A stretch of 64,000 bases of DNA, from NCBI RefSeq assembly GCF_945957525.1, contig NZ_CAMFLA010000015.1, positions 1 to 64,000 of the forward strand, read 5' to 3'. The notes under the pieces were generated by a model. That model ran no database searches. It was not told the DNA's origin and saw only the letters and a program-made list of their open reading frames with translations. Of the stretch, positions 9,510 to 21,575 are shown piece by piece. Source of the stretch: an uncultured Aquitalea sp. (GTDB lineage Bacteria; Pseudomonadota; Gammaproteobacteria; Burkholderiales; Chromobacteriaceae). A program made the translations under genes and the position numbers. How positions within the stretch are numbered: the stretch's first letter is position 1; the number at the start of each line of letters is the position of its first letter.

Positions 9510-10730
9510 TTAGCGCTCTCCTGCAAAAATGTCTCTGCTGCGCGTCACATCGCGCCCGTTCTTGCCGTTGCCGGCAGAAGACGGAGAGGCTGCCGGAGGC
9601 ACGGCGGGAGCCGCCTGCGCCGGAGCGGGGTTGGTCGAAGGCACCGGCACAGGTGCGCCAGGCTGACTGGCCTGGATAAGCTTGTCCAGCGGCAAATAGA
9701 GCAAGCTGTTGCCACCCTTTTGATCAACTACCACCTTGCTGGTATTGCTCATCACCTGCTGCATCATGTCGAGGTACAAACGATCGCGCATGACCTTGGG
9801 CGCTTTGTTGTATTCCGACAACACTTGCTTGAAGCGTGAGGCATCGCCTTCCGCTCTGGCCACCACTTGTTGCTTGTAGGCCTCGGCTTCCTGCTCCAGT
9901 CGTGCGGCCATACCGCGGGCTTTGGGCACCACATCGTTGGCGTAAGCCAGGCCTTCATTGCGCAGCCGGTCCTTGTCCTGACCCGCCTTGACCGCGTCGT
10001 CAAAGGCGGCCAGCACTTGCTGCGGCGGTTGCACGTCGTTGATGTTGACCTTGGCGACGCGCACGCCAAGACGATAGCGATCCAGCACTTCCTGCATCAG
10101 CTTTTGCGTGTCCGCGGCAATCTGCCCGCGACCTTCGTTGAGCACGAAGTCCACCTTGTTGCGCCCTACCACTTCGCGAATGGAGGTTTCGGCCGCCTGC
10201 TTGACGATGTCGTTGGCGTTGCGATCAGCCGAGGCGTTGTTGAAGAGGAAGGATTTCGGGTCTTTCACGTCATATTGCACGGAGAGTTGAACATCGATGA
10301 TGTTCTGATCCGAAGTCAGCATCAGCGATTCTTCCGGCACGCGATTCTTGGCGTTGCTGCGATAGCCCACTTCCACGCTGCGCAGTTCGGTCAGGTTGAC
10401 GATCTCCACCTTTTCGAACGGATACGGGAAATGCCATTGAAGGCCCGGGTCCGACACACGGTTGTAGCTGCCCATGCGCAGCACTACGCCTTGCTCCTTG
10501 GCGTCAACAACGTAAAAACCGCTAGCCAGCCACAAGGCACCAACCACGCCGACCACCGCCAGCGCAGTGCCGCGGAAAGCCAGCTTGGGCGATGGCGGCT
10601 GTTGGCCGTTGCCAGCGTTCTTGGCGCCAAGAAGCCGTGCCAGACGTGCGTTGATATTGCGGAAAACCTCATCTAGGTCCGGCGGCCCGTCACTTCCCCG
10701 CGGGCCGCGGTTTGGATCATTCTGCGACAT
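9510..10730 (-). CDS. hflK: HflK, FtsH-modulating SPFH protein
   Basis: Partner of HflC in the periplasm-facing HflKC cage around FtsH. A glycine/proline-rich cytoplasmic N-terminus (SQNDPNRGPRGSDGPPDLDE) is followed by one membrane helix near residue 55, the SPFH domain and a helical arm. A proline/alanine-rich C-terminus follows. The ATG at 10730 gives the classic HflK start and 406 residues; the longer frame to 10781 adds a non-homologous leader. Its start overlaps the end of hflX by 14 bp, so translation is coupled. Confidence 0.93.
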   Translation of the reverse strand: MSQNDPNRGPRGSDGPPDLDEVFRNINARLARLLGAKNAGNGQQPPSPKLAFRGTALAVVGVVGALWLASGFYVVDAKEQGVVLRMGSYNRVSDPGLQWHFPYPFEKVEIVNLTELRSVEVGYRSNAKNRVPEESLMLTSDQNIIDVQLSVQYDVKDPKSFLFNNASADRNANDIVKQAAETSIREVVGRNKVDFVLNEGRGQIAADTQKLMQEVLDRYRLGVRVAKVNINDVQPPQQVLAAFDDAVKAGQDKDRLRNEGLAYANDVVPKARGMAARLEQEAEAYKQQVVARAEGDASRFKQVLSEYNKAPKVMRDRLYLDMMQQVMSNTSKVVVDQKGGNSLLYLPLDKLIQASQPGAPVPVPSTNPAPAQAAPAVPPAASPSSAGNGKNGRDVTRSRDIFAGER

Positions 10731-11847
10731 GCTCGTTCTGTTCTTCGTGTTCGTTATCAAAGGGTTGAACACGTTCGGCAAGCGCCTCCCGCAAGAGTTC
10801 CAGCCCTTCGCCGGTTAGTGCGGACACCCGCACGGCCGCCACCGCGCCGGTTTCGTCGTGTTCCACTTCAGCCGGCAAGCCGCGCAGGTCTGTCTTGTTC
10901 CAGACAATGAGCTGCGGCACGCCATCCGCGCCGATCTCGGCCAGCACTTTATTAACCTCATCAATCTGCACATCGCGCATGGGATTGGCCGAATCCACAA
11001 CATGCAGCAGCAAATCGGCCTGAATGGTTTCTTCCAGCGTAGCGCGGAAGGCCGCCACCAGCGTGTGAGGTAAATCGCGGATAAAGCCGACGGTATCCGA
11101 CAAGATGATGGAGGCCTGCGGATTGAGGAACAGCTTGCGGCTGGTGGTGTCCAGCGTTGCGAACAACTGGTCTGCCGCGTAGATGCGCGCCTTGGTGAGC
11201 GAGTTGAACAGCGTGGACTTGCCGGCATTGGTATAGCCGACAATGGACACCGAGGCGATACCCGTGCGCTGGCGACCGCGCCGCTGCGTTTTGCGCTGCT
11301 TTTGCACTTGCGCCAACCGCTCCTTGAGCGCCTTGACCCGGTGTCCCAGCAAGCGACGGTCCGTCTCCAGCTGGCTCTCACCCGGCCCGCGCAAACCGAT
11401 ACCGCCCTTCTGCCGCTCAAGGTGAGTCCAGCCGCGCACCAGGCGGGTGGCGATGTGCGACAGTTGCGCCAGCTCGACCTGCAGCTTGCCTTCATGGCTG
11501 CGCGCGCGCTGGGCAAAGATATCCAGAATCAGGCTGGTGCGATCGATGACGCGGCACTGCAAGGCGCGCTCAAGGTTGCGCTCCTGCGCCGGGGATAGCT
11601 GATGATTGAAAATCACTACGTTGGCCGAAGTGGCGCGCACCATCTCGGCCACCTCCTCCACCTTGCCCTTCCCGGCAAACAAAGCGGCATCCGGCCGCTG
11701 CCGCTTGCCCTGCACCACACCGCTGACCGAGACGTCAGCGCTGCGTACCAGCTCAATGCATTCAGCCACATTTTCCTGATGGTCAGGATCACCAAAATCC
11801 AGGCAGACCAATACCGCCTGATCACCTATATCGGGACGATCAAACAC
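10717..11847 (-). CDS. hflX: HflX ribosome-associated GTPase
   Basis: GTPase that splits stalled ribosomes under stress. The N-terminal glycine-rich HflX domain contains NHQLSPAQERNLE and GPGESQLETDRR. The G domain follows with GYTNAGKSTLF (G1), DTVGFIRDLPH (G3) and NKTD (G4). The frame is open to 11907, but a GTG at 11847 starts the family-typical FDRPDIGDQAVLV sequence, so I place the start there (376 residues). It lies downstream of hfq with a hairpin between, as in many proteobacteria. Confidence 0.92.
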   Translation of the reverse strand: MFDRPDIGDQAVLVCLDFGDPDHQENVAECIELVRSADVSVSGVVQGKRQRPDAALFAGKGKVEEVAEMVRATSANVVIFNHQLSPAQERNLERALQCRVIDRTSLILDIFAQRARSHEGKLQVELAQLSHIATRLVRGWTHLERQKGGIGLRGPGESQLETDRRLLGHRVKALKERLAQVQKQRKTQRRGRQRTGIASVSIVGYTNAGKSTLFNSLTKARIYAADQLFATLDTTSRKLFLNPQASIILSDTVGFIRDLPHTLVAAFRATLEETIQADLLLHVVDSANPMRDVQIDEVNKVLAEIGADGVPQLIVWNKTDLRGLPAEVEHDETGAVAAVRVSALTGEGLELLREALAERVQPFDNEHEEQNEHVAE

Positions 11848-11889
11848 AATGAGAAACCAGTCCGTATGACCCAGTCGGGTCTTTGTAAA

Positions 11890-11927
11890 AAGAAAAAAGG
11901 CCGGCAAGCCATGCCCTTAGGCACGGC
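11890..11927 (-). terminator. Hairpin between hfq and hflX
   Basis: GCCATGCC (11908-11915) and GGCACGGC (11920-11927) pair through one G-U around a 4-base loop. On the minus strand a T-run, TTTTTTCTTTTT, follows after a short GC stretch. It sits about 40 bp before the hflX start and could give partial termination, making Hfq more abundant than HflX. Confidence 0.5.
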
Positions 11928-11956
11928 CTGACGGCCCGACAGGATGCAACAAGAGA

Positions 11957-12214
11957 TCAGGCGTCTTGCTGGTCCTGTTTCTGACCCGGATGTTCGTGCG
12001 GGATGTTGACCGGGCGGGCCGGCACAACGGTGGAAATGGCGTGCTTGTAGACCATCTGGGTTACGGTGTTCTTCAGCAGGACCACATACTGGTCAAAAGA
12101 CTCCACCTGACCTTGCAGCTTGATGCCGTTGACCAGATAGATAGAAACCGGCACATGTTCCTTACGCAGAATGTTAAGGAACGGGTCTTGTAACATTTGC
12201 CCTTTAGAGCTCAT
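11957..12214 (-). CDS. hfq: RNA chaperone Hfq
   Basis: Hexameric Sm-like RNA chaperone that pairs small RNAs with mRNAs. The 85-residue protein has Sm1 ([20 protein letters not shown]) and Sm2 ([14 protein letters not shown]) motifs and the start [18 protein letters not shown] good ribosome site, GGAGATAACGA, precedes the ATG. It is the first gene of hfq-hflX-hflK-hflC. Confidence 0.98.
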   Translation of the reverse strand: MSSKGQMLQDPFLNILRKEHVPVSIYLVNGIKLQGQVESFDQYVVLLKNTVTQMVYKHAISTVVPARPVNIPHEHPGQKQDQQDA

Positions 12215-12305
12215 TCGTTATCTCCGAATCGTTGATTGTTGTATTAAGTAATTATGTAAAGCACCGGCTGGTAAGCTTAGTTTTAGCAGAAAAAATCCAA
12301 CCGTA

Positions 12306-13718
12306 CTATTTTTTGGCCTTCTTGCCGTAACGCACTTCCTTCTCGCGGCCCGGCAATTTGGTGCGCGGCTTGGCCTTGGCGCGAGGCTTTTCCTTGCCTT
12401 CATCGGCATCGAACGGGTTTTCCGAGGTCTTGTACTGGACTCGCAACGGCGTCCCCTGCAGTTTGAACACCTTGCGGAAGGTGTGCTCCAGGTAACGCGT
12501 GTAACTGTCCGGCACTGCGTCCAGCGAATTGCCGTGGATAACAATGATGGGCGGATTCATGCCACCTTGGTGAGCATAACGCATCTTGGGCCGAACCAGA
12601 CCACTGCGCGGCGGAGCCTGACGCTCAACCGCAACATTCAACACTCGGGTCAGCTTCGGCGTTGCCAGTTTCACCATGGCGGCCTGATAGGCCTCATCGA
12701 TGGACTTGAACAGGTCCGCCACGCCCCGGCCTTCGATAGCCGAGATGTAATGGAACTTGGCAAACTCGAGGAAGTTCAATTTGCGTGCGATTTCCCGCTT
12801 CACATTTTCCTTCTTCTCGGCGTCCAGATTGTCCCATTTGTTGACAGCCACCACCAAAGCGCGACCCGCTTCAAGCGCGAAACCGGCGATGGTGGCGTCC
12901 TGCTCGGAAATATCCAGCTGAGCATCCAGCACCAGCACAGCCACGTTGGCGTCTTCAATAGCCTTCATGGTCTTGATCACGGAAAACTTCTCGATGACCT
13001 CGTTGACCTTGGCCCGGCGACGCACGCCGGCGGTGTCGATAATGGTATAGGTTTGGTCATCCCGCTCAAAATCAATATAGATGCTGTCGCGGGTAGTACC
13101 TGCCTGGTCAAAGGCAATCACGCGGTCTTCGCCCAGAATGGCGTTGACCAGGGTGGATTTGCCCACGTTGGGACGGCCAATGATGGCAAACTTGGGGTGG
13201 TGGTGCTTATCCTCGTCAACTTCATCGGGGAAGTCGGCCAGCACCATTTCCATTAGCTCGCGGACACCATCTCCATGCGCGCCGGAGATAACCAGCGGCT
13301 GACCCAAGGCCAGTTCGTGGAACTCCGCGCCAGCCATGGCATGGCTCATGCCTTCGGCCTTGTTGACCACCAGGTAGACCGGACGGCCAATCTGGCGCAG
13401 GCGGTTGGCGATGATCTTGTCCTGTGGCGTCAGGCCGGTACGGCCATCCACCAGGAACACGACCGCGTCTGCCTCGTCAACGGCCTGCAAGGTCTGCTTG
13501 GCCATTTCGAAGAGAATGCCTTCATCCACCACCGGTTCGAAACCGCCGGTGTCCACCACCAGATACGGTTTCTCTCCCACCCGGCCATGGCCGTAATGGC
13601 GATCGCGAGTCAGGCCGGGTTGATCGGCGACGAGAGCGTCGCGGCTACGCGTGAGCCGGTTGAAGAGGGTTGACTTGCCCACATTTGGGCGGCCTACCAG
13701 TGCTACGGTTGGTTTCAT
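12306..13718 (-). CDS. der: Der (EngA), double GTPase for 50S assembly
   Basis: Essential GTPase with two tandem G domains and a KH-like C-terminal domain, needed for large-subunit maturation. P-loops [12 protein letters not shown] near residue 8 and [12 protein letters not shown] near residue 182 are both intact, with NKAEG and NKWDN as G4 motifs. The C-terminal KH domain has [18 protein letters not shown], and a basic tail ends the protein. It has 470 residues, normal for the family. It is 11 bp after bamB, the usual order. Confidence 0.97.
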   Translation of the reverse strand: MKPTVALVGRPNVGKSTLFNRLTRSRDALVADQPGLTRDRHYGHGRVGEKPYLVVDTGGFEPVVDEGILFEMAKQTLQAVDEADAVVFLVDGRTGLTPQDKIIANRLRQIGRPVYLVVNKAEGMSHAMAGAEFHELALGQPLVISGAHGDGVRELMEMVLADFPDEVDEDKHHHPKFAIIGRPNVGKSTLVNAILGEDRVIAFDQAGTTRDSIYIDFERDDQTYTIIDTAGVRRRAKVNEVIEKFSVIKTMKAIEDANVAVLVLDAQLDISEQDATIAGFALEAGRALVVAVNKWDNLDAEKKENVKREIARKLNFLEFAKFHYISAIEGRGVADLFKSIDEAYQAAMVKLATPKLTRVLNVAVERQAPPRSGLVRPKMRYAHQGGMNPPIIVIHGNSLDAVPDSYTRYLEHTFRKVFKLQGTPLRVQYKTSENPFDADEGKEKPRAKAKPRTKLPGREKEVRYGKKAKK

Positions 13719-13729
13719 GTATACAGCTT

Positions 13730-14872
13730 TTATTCAAGGGCGAGCAGCGAGAGGCGACCGTTCTGTCCCTGCACCAGCGCGGAGCTGCCCAGAGACAGTG
13801 GCTGATCGGTGCCGCCTTCGCCGCCCAGTTTAACCCGACCCGCCATGGCGCCGGTTTCGTTGGACAGCAGATGGGCATAGCCCTCGCCATCCGTCACCAG
13901 CACGAAGCGTCCCAGCATGGCCGGACCGGATACGTTGCGGAATTTCAGCATGTCGGCCTTCCAGAGGTTGCGACCGGTATTGCGATCGTAGGCCCAGACG
14001 GAGCCATCCTCTGCAGTGACATACACTTTGCCTGCATCCATGGCCACGCCGCGGCTGGATGACAACTCACGCGCCCAGATCAGGCTACCGGTACGCGCTT
14101 CAAAACATGCCACGCGGCCTTGATAGGCCACGCTGCACACCTGGCCGCCGTCATACACGGGGCGGCTGGTGATATCGGTAATACGCTCGAGCTCGGTCGC
14201 GCCCCGCGGATTGGCTACCGCAGCCTCCCACAGGGGGTTGCCCGAAGCCGGGCTGATGATGTCCAGCTTGCCGCCGGGCAGGCCAACCATCACGGCCTCA
14301 TTGGCCACCGCCTGCATGGAGCCGCTATTGCGCACCACCAGTTGCGGTTGCACGCGACTGACAGACCATTGTTGCGTGCCATCCGCCAGTTTGAAACCCG
14401 TGATGCGGCCATCATTGCTGCGCACGACGACGATGCCGGCGCTGATTTGCGGCGCTTCCAGCGCCACACTGGTCAGACTTTGCTCCCACAGGGTCTTGCC
14501 GCTAGCGCGATCCACCGCCACCACTTTGGCGTCCTGCGTCAGTGCAACGACGGTATTGCCGTCCACGGCCACACCGGAAGACAGATTGCGCTTGAGCGCC
14601 ACATCGTTAACGACGCGCCCGCTCAAAGCATCCAGTGTGCGGATATGACCGGCGGCATCGGCGGCGATCACATTGCCGTTGCTGTATACCGGCAGGAAGC
14701 CGGTACCCGGCGCCGCCTGATTGACACTCCATTTGACGGACAGGGTCTGGATGGACTTGAACGCCGCCAGCGGTGTGGGCTTGGCCGCGGAGGAGCCTTC
14801 AAACCAGCTGGCGCAACCGGCCAGCATGAAAGAGGAAAGAACTGCAGTGACCAACAGTTGGCGGCGCATCAA
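13730..14872 (-). CDS. bamB: BamB, outer-membrane assembly lipoprotein
   Basis: Lipoprotein subunit of the Bam machine that inserts beta-barrel proteins into the outer membrane. The signal peptide ends in LAGC (Cys at residue 20). The body is an eight-bladed PQQ-like propeller with repeated VxALDxxSGxxxW-type blades, for example [15 protein letters not shown] and [15 protein letters not shown]. It has 380 residues. It begins directly after the yfgM stop and is cotranscribed with yfgM and der. Confidence 0.95.
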   Translation of the reverse strand: MMRRQLLVTAVLSSFMLAGCASWFEGSSAAKPTPLAAFKSIQTLSVKWSVNQAAPGTGFLPVYSNGNVIAADAAGHIRTLDALSGRVVNDVALKRNLSSGVAVDGNTVVALTQDAKVVAVDRASGKTLWEQSLTSVALEAPQISAGIVVVRSNDGRITGFKLADGTQQWSVSRVQPQLVVRNSGSMQAVANEAVMVGLPGGKLDIISPASGNPLWEAAVANPRGATELERITDITSRPVYDGGQVCSVAYQGRVACFEARTGSLIWARELSSSRGVAMDAGKVYVTAEDGSVWAYDRNTGRNLWKADMLKFRNVSGPAMLGRFVLVTDGEGYAHLLSNETGAMAGRVKLGGEGGTDQPLSLGSSALVQGQNGRLSLLALE

Positions 14873-15502
14873 TCAACCTCCCAGCGCGTCGAGTTTTGTC
14901 TGGATGAACTGGCGATTGGGCGACTCGCCCTGCAGCTTGGCCAGCGCGCCCTTATAGGCGTCGCGCGCGGCGGCCTGCTCGCCCTTGGCGGCGTACACAT
15001 CGCCCTTTTGATCGAGGAACAAGGCGTCGAAGGACGACGGATGCGCCTGCGTCAATTCAGCGATGGCGCCATCATAACGCTTTTGGTCCAACAGGATGGC
15101 GGCAAGTCGCAAATGTGCAACCGCCACCAAGGCTTCGTCCTTGCTGTTGGCAACGACCCAGCTCAGCTGAGTCTGCGCGGTTGCCGTGTCGTTTTTGTCG
15201 AATGCCACCTTGGCGGCCAGCAGCGCGCCTTCGGCGGCGAAGGACGTACCCGCGTAGTCCGACTGCAAGAGGTTGGCCGAAGCCTTGACCTTGGCGATGT
15301 CAGCCGTGGCGGAGGCTTGCTCCAGATCGGCAAACACCACTGCTGCCTTGGCGGCCTGTCCTGCCTGATAGTAGGCATAGCCCTTGTAGCCGAGATAGCT
15401 GATGGTAACGGCCAACACCGCACCGCCGATCAGCTTGCCCCATTGCTGCCAGAAGGCTTTCAGCGAATCAATCTGTTCCTGTTCCTGCAAATCGTAAGCC
15501 AT
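14873..15502 (-). CDS. YfgM-family ancillary SecYEG translocon protein
   Basis: A 209-residue inner-membrane protein with a short cytoplasmic N-terminus (AYDLQEQEQIDSLKAFWQQW), one membrane helix at about residues 24-44 and a periplasmic TPR-like domain. In E. coli YfgM works with the chaperone PpiD at the SecYEG translocon. Its place between hisS and bamB is conserved across beta- and gamma-proteobacteria and supports the call. Confidence 0.88.
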   Translation of the reverse strand: MAYDLQEQEQIDSLKAFWQQWGKLIGGAVLAVTISYLGYKGYAYYQAGQAAKAAVVFADLEQASATADIAKVKASANLLQSDYAGTSFAAEGALLAAKVAFDKNDTATAQTQLSWVVANSKDEALVAVAHLRLAAILLDQKRYDGAIAELTQAHPSSFDALFLDQKGDVYAAKGEQAAARDAYKGALAKLQGESPNRQFIQTKLDALGG

Positions 15503-15513
15503 GGCGTTTCCCC

Positions 15514-16785
15514 TTATGCCTTGAGGCGGGCGATGGTCAGGGCTACCTGATCCAGCGCCACGGTTTCCTGAGCCGCATCAGCGCGCAGCGGTTTCACCAC
15601 TGCCTGGCCGGCGGCCATCTCGTTTTCGCCGACGATGACGGCAAATGCGGCGCCGCTGCCGTCCGCTTTTTTCATCTGCGACTTGAAACTGCCGTCACCC
15701 AAATGCTGGATCACAGCCAGACCGGCAGCGCGCAAACGCTGCGCGAGCTGCATGGCGTACACCGGCGCGCCAACGCCCTGCTGCACCAGATAGACATCCA
15801 CGGTCGGACGTTCCGGCAACAGTTGTTTTTCCTGCAACAACAGCAGCACGCGCTCCAGCCCCATGCCGAAGCCGATGCCCGGCGCGGGCTTGCCGCCCAA
15901 TTGTTCAATCAGGCCATCGTAGCGACCACCAGCGCACACAGTACCCTGCGCGCCCAACTCGGTCGTTACCCACTCAAACACAGACTGGTTGTAGTAATCG
16001 AGACCTCGCACCAGACGCGGATTCTCGACAAACTCGATGCCCAGCGCGCTGATCATGGCTTTCCAGCCTTCGTAGTGCGCGCGAGAGGCTTCCCCCAGAT
16101 AGTCAGACAGGCGCGGCGCCTTGTCGGCCATTTCTTGCAATGCCGGGTTCTTGGTATCCAGCACGCGCAAGGGATTGCTGTAGAGGCGGCGCTTACCGTC
16201 CTCGTCCAGAATGTCGACATGCTGCTCCAGATAAGCGATCAGCGCCTGACGATGCGCAGCGCGCTCTTCCTGATTGCCCAGCGAGTTGATTTCCAGACGC
16301 ACGAACTCGGACAGGCCCAGTCGACGCCACAGATCGGCGGTCATCGCGATGATTTCAGCATCGATGTCCGGGCCGCCAAAGCCCAGCGCTTCCACACCCA
16401 TCTGGTGGAACTGGCGATAGCGCCCTTTCTGCGGTTTTTCGTGACGGAACATCGGCCCCATGTACCACAGTTTCTGCGTGGCGTTGTAGAGCAGGCTGTG
16501 TTCGACGACGGCGCGCAAGGTGCCTGCGGTACCTTCCGGGCGCAGCGTGAGGCTGTCGCCATTCAAGCTGTCGACGAAGGTGTACATTTCCTTCTCGACC
16601 ACATCGGTCACTTCGCCAATGGCGCGCACGAACAACGGCGTGGTTTCCACGATGGGGGTGCGGATATTCTGGTAACCGTAGTCCGCCAGCAATTGGCGCA
16701 GCGCGCTTTCAAAAAATTCCCACTGATGCGATTCGGCGGGCAGCACATCATTCATGCCCTTGATTGCCTGCAGTTTCTGAGCCAT
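15514..16785 (-). CDS. hisS: Histidyl-tRNA synthetase
   Basis: Class II synthetase charging tRNA-His. The 423-residue protein has motif 2 ([17 protein letters not shown]), the histidine-specific [15 protein letters not shown] and [13 protein letters not shown], and motif 3 ([15 protein letters not shown]). The anticodon-binding domain is at the C-terminus. It is distinct from the paralogue hisZ in this window. It lies upstream of yfgM and downstream of ispG on the minus strand. Confidence 0.97.
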   Translation of the reverse strand: MAQKLQAIKGMNDVLPAESHQWEFFESALRQLLADYGYQNIRTPIVETTPLFVRAIGEVTDVVEKEMYTFVDSLNGDSLTLRPEGTAGTLRAVVEHSLLYNATQKLWYMGPMFRHEKPQKGRYRQFHQMGVEALGFGGPDIDAEIIAMTADLWRRLGLSEFVRLEINSLGNQEERAAHRQALIAYLEQHVDILDEDGKRRLYSNPLRVLDTKNPALQEMADKAPRLSDYLGEASRAHYEGWKAMISALGIEFVENPRLVRGLDYYNQSVFEWVTTELGAQGTVCAGGRYDGLIEQLGGKPAPGIGFGMGLERVLLLLQEKQLLPERPTVDVYLVQQGVGAPVYAMQLAQRLRAAGLAVIQHLGDGSFKSQMKKADGSGAAFAVIVGENEMAAGQAVVKPLRADAAQETVALDQVALTIARLKA

Positions 16786-16838
16786 GTCTTGTTCTGTCTT
16801 GAATTTCTGTTGATGCCGCCCTGAGACGGTGCTATCGG

Positions 16839-16848
16839 GTTGGCCGAA
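16839..16848 (+). repeat. Uptake-like word GTTGGCCGAA in the ispG-hisS gap
   Basis: An intergenic copy with the extended form GGTTGGCCGAAGG, just before the ispG stop at 16852. No inverted partner lies nearby. Confidence 0.6.
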
Positions 16849-16851
16849 GGA

Positions 16852-18132
16852 TCAGCCCACCGGACGAATGGGAATGGTGCGGGCAGCTGTCTCGCGGCGC
16901 TTAACGCCGCCCTCGCCATATCGCGTACGCACGTAATTCTCCACGATGGCCTTGAAGGCCTCGGCGATATTGTCACCCTTCAGCGTGACGTCCTTCTGGC
17001 CATCGACATAGACCGGTGCCACCGGTACTTCGCCCGTACCCGGCAAGGAAATGCCAATATCAGCCAGCTTGCTTTCGCCAGGACCGTTCACCACGCAACC
17101 CATCACGGCCACCTTCATGTCTTCCACGCCCGGATACTGCAAACGCCATACCGGCATCTGCTCGCGCAGGAAGTGCTGGATGCTATCAGCCAACTCCTGG
17201 AAGAAAGTGCTGGTGGTGCGACCACAACCCGGACAGGCAGTGACCAGCGGCGTAAAGCTGCGCAGACCCATGGTTTGCAGCAATTCCTGCGCGACAACCA
17301 CCTCTTTGGTGCGCGTCTCGCCCGGTTGGGGCGTAAGGGAGATGCGAATGGTATCGCCAATGCCCTCCTGCAGCAGTACCGCCAGCGCCGCGGATGAGGC
17401 AACGATGCCCTTGCTGCCCATGCCGGCTTCGGTCAGGCCCAAGTGCAAAGGGTAGTCGCAGCGGCTTCCCAGATCGCGGTAAACCGTGATCAGGTCTTGC
17501 ACATTGCTGACTTTGCAAGACAGGATGATGTTGTTTGCCGGCAAGCCCAGTTCGATCGCCTTGTCGGCCGACTCCAGCGCAGACACGATCAGCGCTTCGC
17601 GCATGACAACTTCCAGCGGCAAGGGGTCAGGGCGATGGTTGTTGGCGTCCAGCATGCGCGCCAGCAAGGCCTGATCGAGACTGCCCCAATTCACACCGAT
17701 GCGCACGGCCTTGTCGAGCTCAGCGGCGGTGCGAATCATGAAGGCGAATTTGTCGTCGCCCTTGGCACCTTTGCCCACGTTGCCGGGGTTGATGCGATAT
17801 TTGGCCAGCGCACGGGCACAGTCCGGGTAGTCCTTCAGCAAACGATCGCCATTGAAATGGAAATCGCCCACCAGAGGGACATTGCAACCCATGTCATCCA
17901 GCCGCTGGCGAATTTCCGCCACGCGCGCCGCCGCTTCGGGCGAGTTGACGGTAATACGCACGACTTCCGAGCCGGCCTGCGCCAGCTCATGCACCTGCTG
18001 CGCAGTCGCAAGGGCATCCACCGTGTCGGTATTGGTCATGGACTGCACCATTACCGGCGCATCCGAACCTACAATGAGATGCCCCACGCGCACCTGGCGG
18101 GTGGGGCGTCGCGCGATAGTCACGCTATTCAT
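16852..18132 (-). CDS. ispG: IspG (GcpE), HMBPP synthase
   Basis: 4Fe-4S enzyme of the MEP isoprenoid pathway that converts MEcPP to HMBPP. The 426-residue protein has the TIM-barrel start [15 protein letters not shown] and the cluster ligands [13 protein letters not shown] and CVVNGPGES near the C-terminus. It is next to rodZ and hisS in the conserved rodZ-ispG-hisS order. Confidence 0.97.
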   Translation of the reverse strand: MNSVTIARRPTRQVRVGHLIVGSDAPVMVQSMTNTDTVDALATAQQVHELAQAGSEVVRITVNSPEAAARVAEIRQRLDDMGCNVPLVGDFHFNGDRLLKDYPDCARALAKYRINPGNVGKGAKGDDKFAFMIRTAAELDKAVRIGVNWGSLDQALLARMLDANNHRPDPLPLEVVMREALIVSALESADKAIELGLPANNIILSCKVSNVQDLITVYRDLGSRCDYPLHLGLTEAGMGSKGIVASSAALAVLLQEGIGDTIRISLTPQPGETRTKEVVVAQELLQTMGLRSFTPLVTACPGCGRTTSTFFQELADSIQHFLREQMPVWRLQYPGVEDMKVAVMGCVVNGPGESKLADIGISLPGTGEVPVAPVYVDGQKDVTLKGDNIAEAFKAIVENYVRTRYGEGGVKRRETAARTIPIRPVG

Positions 18133-18146
18133 GCAACAATCCGAAC

Positions 18147-19091
18147 CTATTTGAGTTCAATCTTGGCCGTGGTACCACGGATCTTGTCGGTCAACGCCAC
18201 TGGCTGGCCGTTGTAGTTCAGCTGTACTTGCGCCGCATTGCCGATTTTCAGCTGAAACGGGGGCGTACCGCTCAATTCTTTGCTCGCACCCGCTTCCAGG
18301 GTGCCGAACTGAAGTTTCTTGCCATTGGCGTCAATCACGGAAATCCAAGCCGCCTCACGCGCGCTCAGGGATATCCTGCCCTCGCCCACAGACTCCGTCG
18401 CCGTCCCCGGCGCCGATGCGGCCGGTGCTTTGACAAGCGGCTGACTGGCCGCAACTTGCGATTGCACTGCAGTCGATGGGGTCGGGGTTGGGACCGATGC
18501 CGGCTCAACCGGCAGGCTCACCGTACCTGGAGTCGGTTCGGAAGCCACCGCCGGAACCGCATCGCTAGCTGCAATAGCGGGAGCATCGCTCGCCGCGACT
18601 GCATCCACCGGTTTGATGGTTGCTTCCGGCGTTTTGCCGCCCAGACCACTCATTGCAAACCAGGCAATACCGCCCAATACGACCGCCAGCGCCAACAACG
18701 CCAGCAGCGCCTTGGGCAAGCCAGACTTGCCGCCGGGCGCCTGTCCTTGCAACATTTCATCAACACTGCGCAAAGGACGCGCATCGCCACCCTGCTTTAC
18801 CAGATTGACGACATCATTGACCGCCGACGGGAAGTGCTCTTCAAGCGCCGCCAACAGGGGCGTGTCGTCAATGTTCAAGAATCGCGCGTAATTGCGCACG
18901 AAACCCCGCACAAAAGCCGCGCCGGGCAACTGCTGGAAATCATCTTTCTCGATGGCTTCGAGCTGGCGTACCGACAGTTTGAGCCGATCGGCCACTTCAC
19001 CCAGCCCCAGGCCGGCATTTTCACGAGCTTTTTTGAGCGAGGCCCCGACGCCAGCGCTCAGCGGACTCGTGTTCTCAGGCTTGTTTTCCAT
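18147..19091 (-). CDS. rodZ: RodZ-like cytoskeletal/HTH membrane protein
   Basis: Bitopic protein that links MreB to the elongation machinery. Cytoplasmic residues about 15-75 form a Cro-type HTH ([20 protein letters not shown]), and the family block [18 protein letters not shown] follows. A membrane helix lies near residues 125-150, then an alanine/proline/threonine-rich linker. The periplasmic DUF4115 domain ends the 314-residue protein. It starts a few bases after the pilW stop and is cotranscribed with ispG. Confidence 0.88.
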   Translation of the reverse strand: MENKPENTSPLSAGVGASLKKARENAGLGLGEVADRLKLSVRQLEAIEKDDFQQLPGAAFVRGFVRNYARFLNIDDTPLLAALEEHFPSAVNDVVNLVKQGGDARPLRSVDEMLQGQAPGGKSGLPKALLALLALAVVLGGIAWFAMSGLGGKTPEATIKPVDAVAASDAPAIAASDAVPAVASEPTPGTVSLPVEPASVPTPTPSTAVQSQVAASQPLVKAPAASAPGTATESVGEGRISLSAREAAWISVIDANGKKLQFGTLEAGASKELSGTPPFQLKIGNAAQVQLNYNGQPVALTDKIRGTTAKIELK

Positions 19092-19093
19092 CC

Positions 19094-19836
19094 TCAGTTT
19101 CCGCTCAACAACAGTTGTGTTTCCTTCGAATCGGGGAAACGGTTCTTCAAAATGGCACCGTACTCCGCCTCATGCACGCGATCACCGTTGCGACGGGCGA
19201 TTTGCACGCCCAGCCACAGCGTATCCGCGGGCAATGGGCCTGCAGTCCCTGCAGTCCGCATCAAACGATCGAAATAGAAAGCCGCAAGCTTGGCATTCCC
19301 CTGATCGAGATGCAACACAGCCAATTCACGCAAAGCCGGCTGATAGTCGGGCACGATGCGCAAGGCGGACAACAAGTAGTCGTTGGCTTTATCCACCTGC
19401 CCCAACTTGGCGCTGCAGCGGCCCAGATTGAGGTAGGCCGTTTGCGGCGTCTGATACAGAGGATTGGCCAAGGCCTTGTTGAAAAAATCGATGGCCGTCT
19501 GCGGGTGTTGATGTTCGCAGAGGAAAAAACCGTAATTATTATTGGCCTCAGGATTGCCCGGATCCAGCTGCAGGGCTTTCAGGTAGCTTTGCTCGGCATC
19601 GCCATCCTGGCCCAATTGGCTCTGGAGGTAGGCCTTGGTCAAAAAGGCCGGCGCATAAGAGGCATCGGCCTCAATGGCCTCGTTGACGGTTTGCACTGCC
19701 ACAGCCATATTGCCCAACCTGGCGTACTCCAGAGCCAGCTGACTGCGGATTTCGGCCAACTTCCGATTTGGGGGCATGGCGAATGCGGAAACGGTGACCG
19801 TCATCAGGCATACAGCCATCCACACTCGCAAGAATT

Positions 19837-19840
<4 letters not shown>
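19094..19840 (-). CDS. pilW: PilW/PilF-type pilotin, type IV pilus biogenesis TPR protein
   Basis: TPR protein that helps assemble the PilQ secretin or stabilise type IV pili. The 248-residue protein has an export signal ([21 protein letters not shown]). Unlike many PilF pilotins it lacks a clear lipobox Cys. It has about five TPR units, for example [20 protein letters not shown]. Its ATG overlaps the rlmN stop by 4 bp (ATGA). The frame stays open upstream to 20077, but that segment is antisense-like sequence inside rlmN. Pili of this type also drive DNA uptake, relevant to the repeat found here. Confidence 0.88.
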
Positions 19841-20934
<1,094 letters not shown>

Positions 20935-21007
20935 GCAATCCTCGGAAGCAAGCGGCGGCCGGAGCCGCCGCCCTTACAACGGGTGAAACTGTTACAGCGT
21001 CGCGAAA

Positions 21008-21433
21008 TCAGCGGGCGGCGATTTCGGAAGAAGCGAAGAAGTAAGCCACTTCGATAGCGGCGTTTTCAGCGCTGTCGGAACCATGAACGGCATTGGCGTC
21101 GATGGATTCGGCAAAGTCGGCGCGGATGGTGCCGGCGTCGGCTTTCTTCGGATCGGTGGCGCCCATCAGTTCGCGATTCTTGGCGACAGCGTTTTCGCCT
21201 TCCAGCACCTGGATCATCACCGGGCCGGAAACCATGAAGTCAACCAGATCCTTGAAGAAGGGGCGTTCTTTGTGCACAGCGTAGAAGCCTTCGGCTTCGG
21301 CGCGGGACAGCTGCTTCAGGCGAGCAGCGACAATCTTCAGACCAGCGGATTCGAAACGGTCGTAGATCTTGCCGATAACGTTCTTGGCGACAGCGTCCGG
21401 CTTGATGATGGACAGGGTACGTTCATTTGCCAT
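21008..21433 (-). CDS. ndk: Nucleoside diphosphate kinase
   Basis: Transfers the gamma phosphate between nucleoside di- and triphosphates. The 141-residue protein carries the active-site histidine in [12 protein letters not shown] and the start [14 protein letters not shown]. It heads the minus-strand gene run ndk-rlmN-pilW-rodZ-ispG. A GC-rich inverted repeat near 20951-20970 separates it from rlmN. Confidence 0.98.
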   Translation of the reverse strand: MANERTLSIIKPDAVAKNVIGKIYDRFESAGLKIVAARLKQLSRAEAEGFYAVHKERPFFKDLVDFMVSGPVMIQVLEGENAVAKNRELMGATDPKKADAGTIRADFAESIDANAVHGSDSAENAAIEVAYFFASSEIAAR

Positions 21434-21575
21434 AAAAATCTCCCAAATACTCCCAAATGTCAGAACAAGTGGCTAAACTAGGTTTCAATCAAAACAGCCA
21501 CCCGGGTAACCCAATTCTGAGGAACCCGGCATTTTACCAGCCTTTTCAAGCCACTGCTGCATAAAATTTAAGGCC

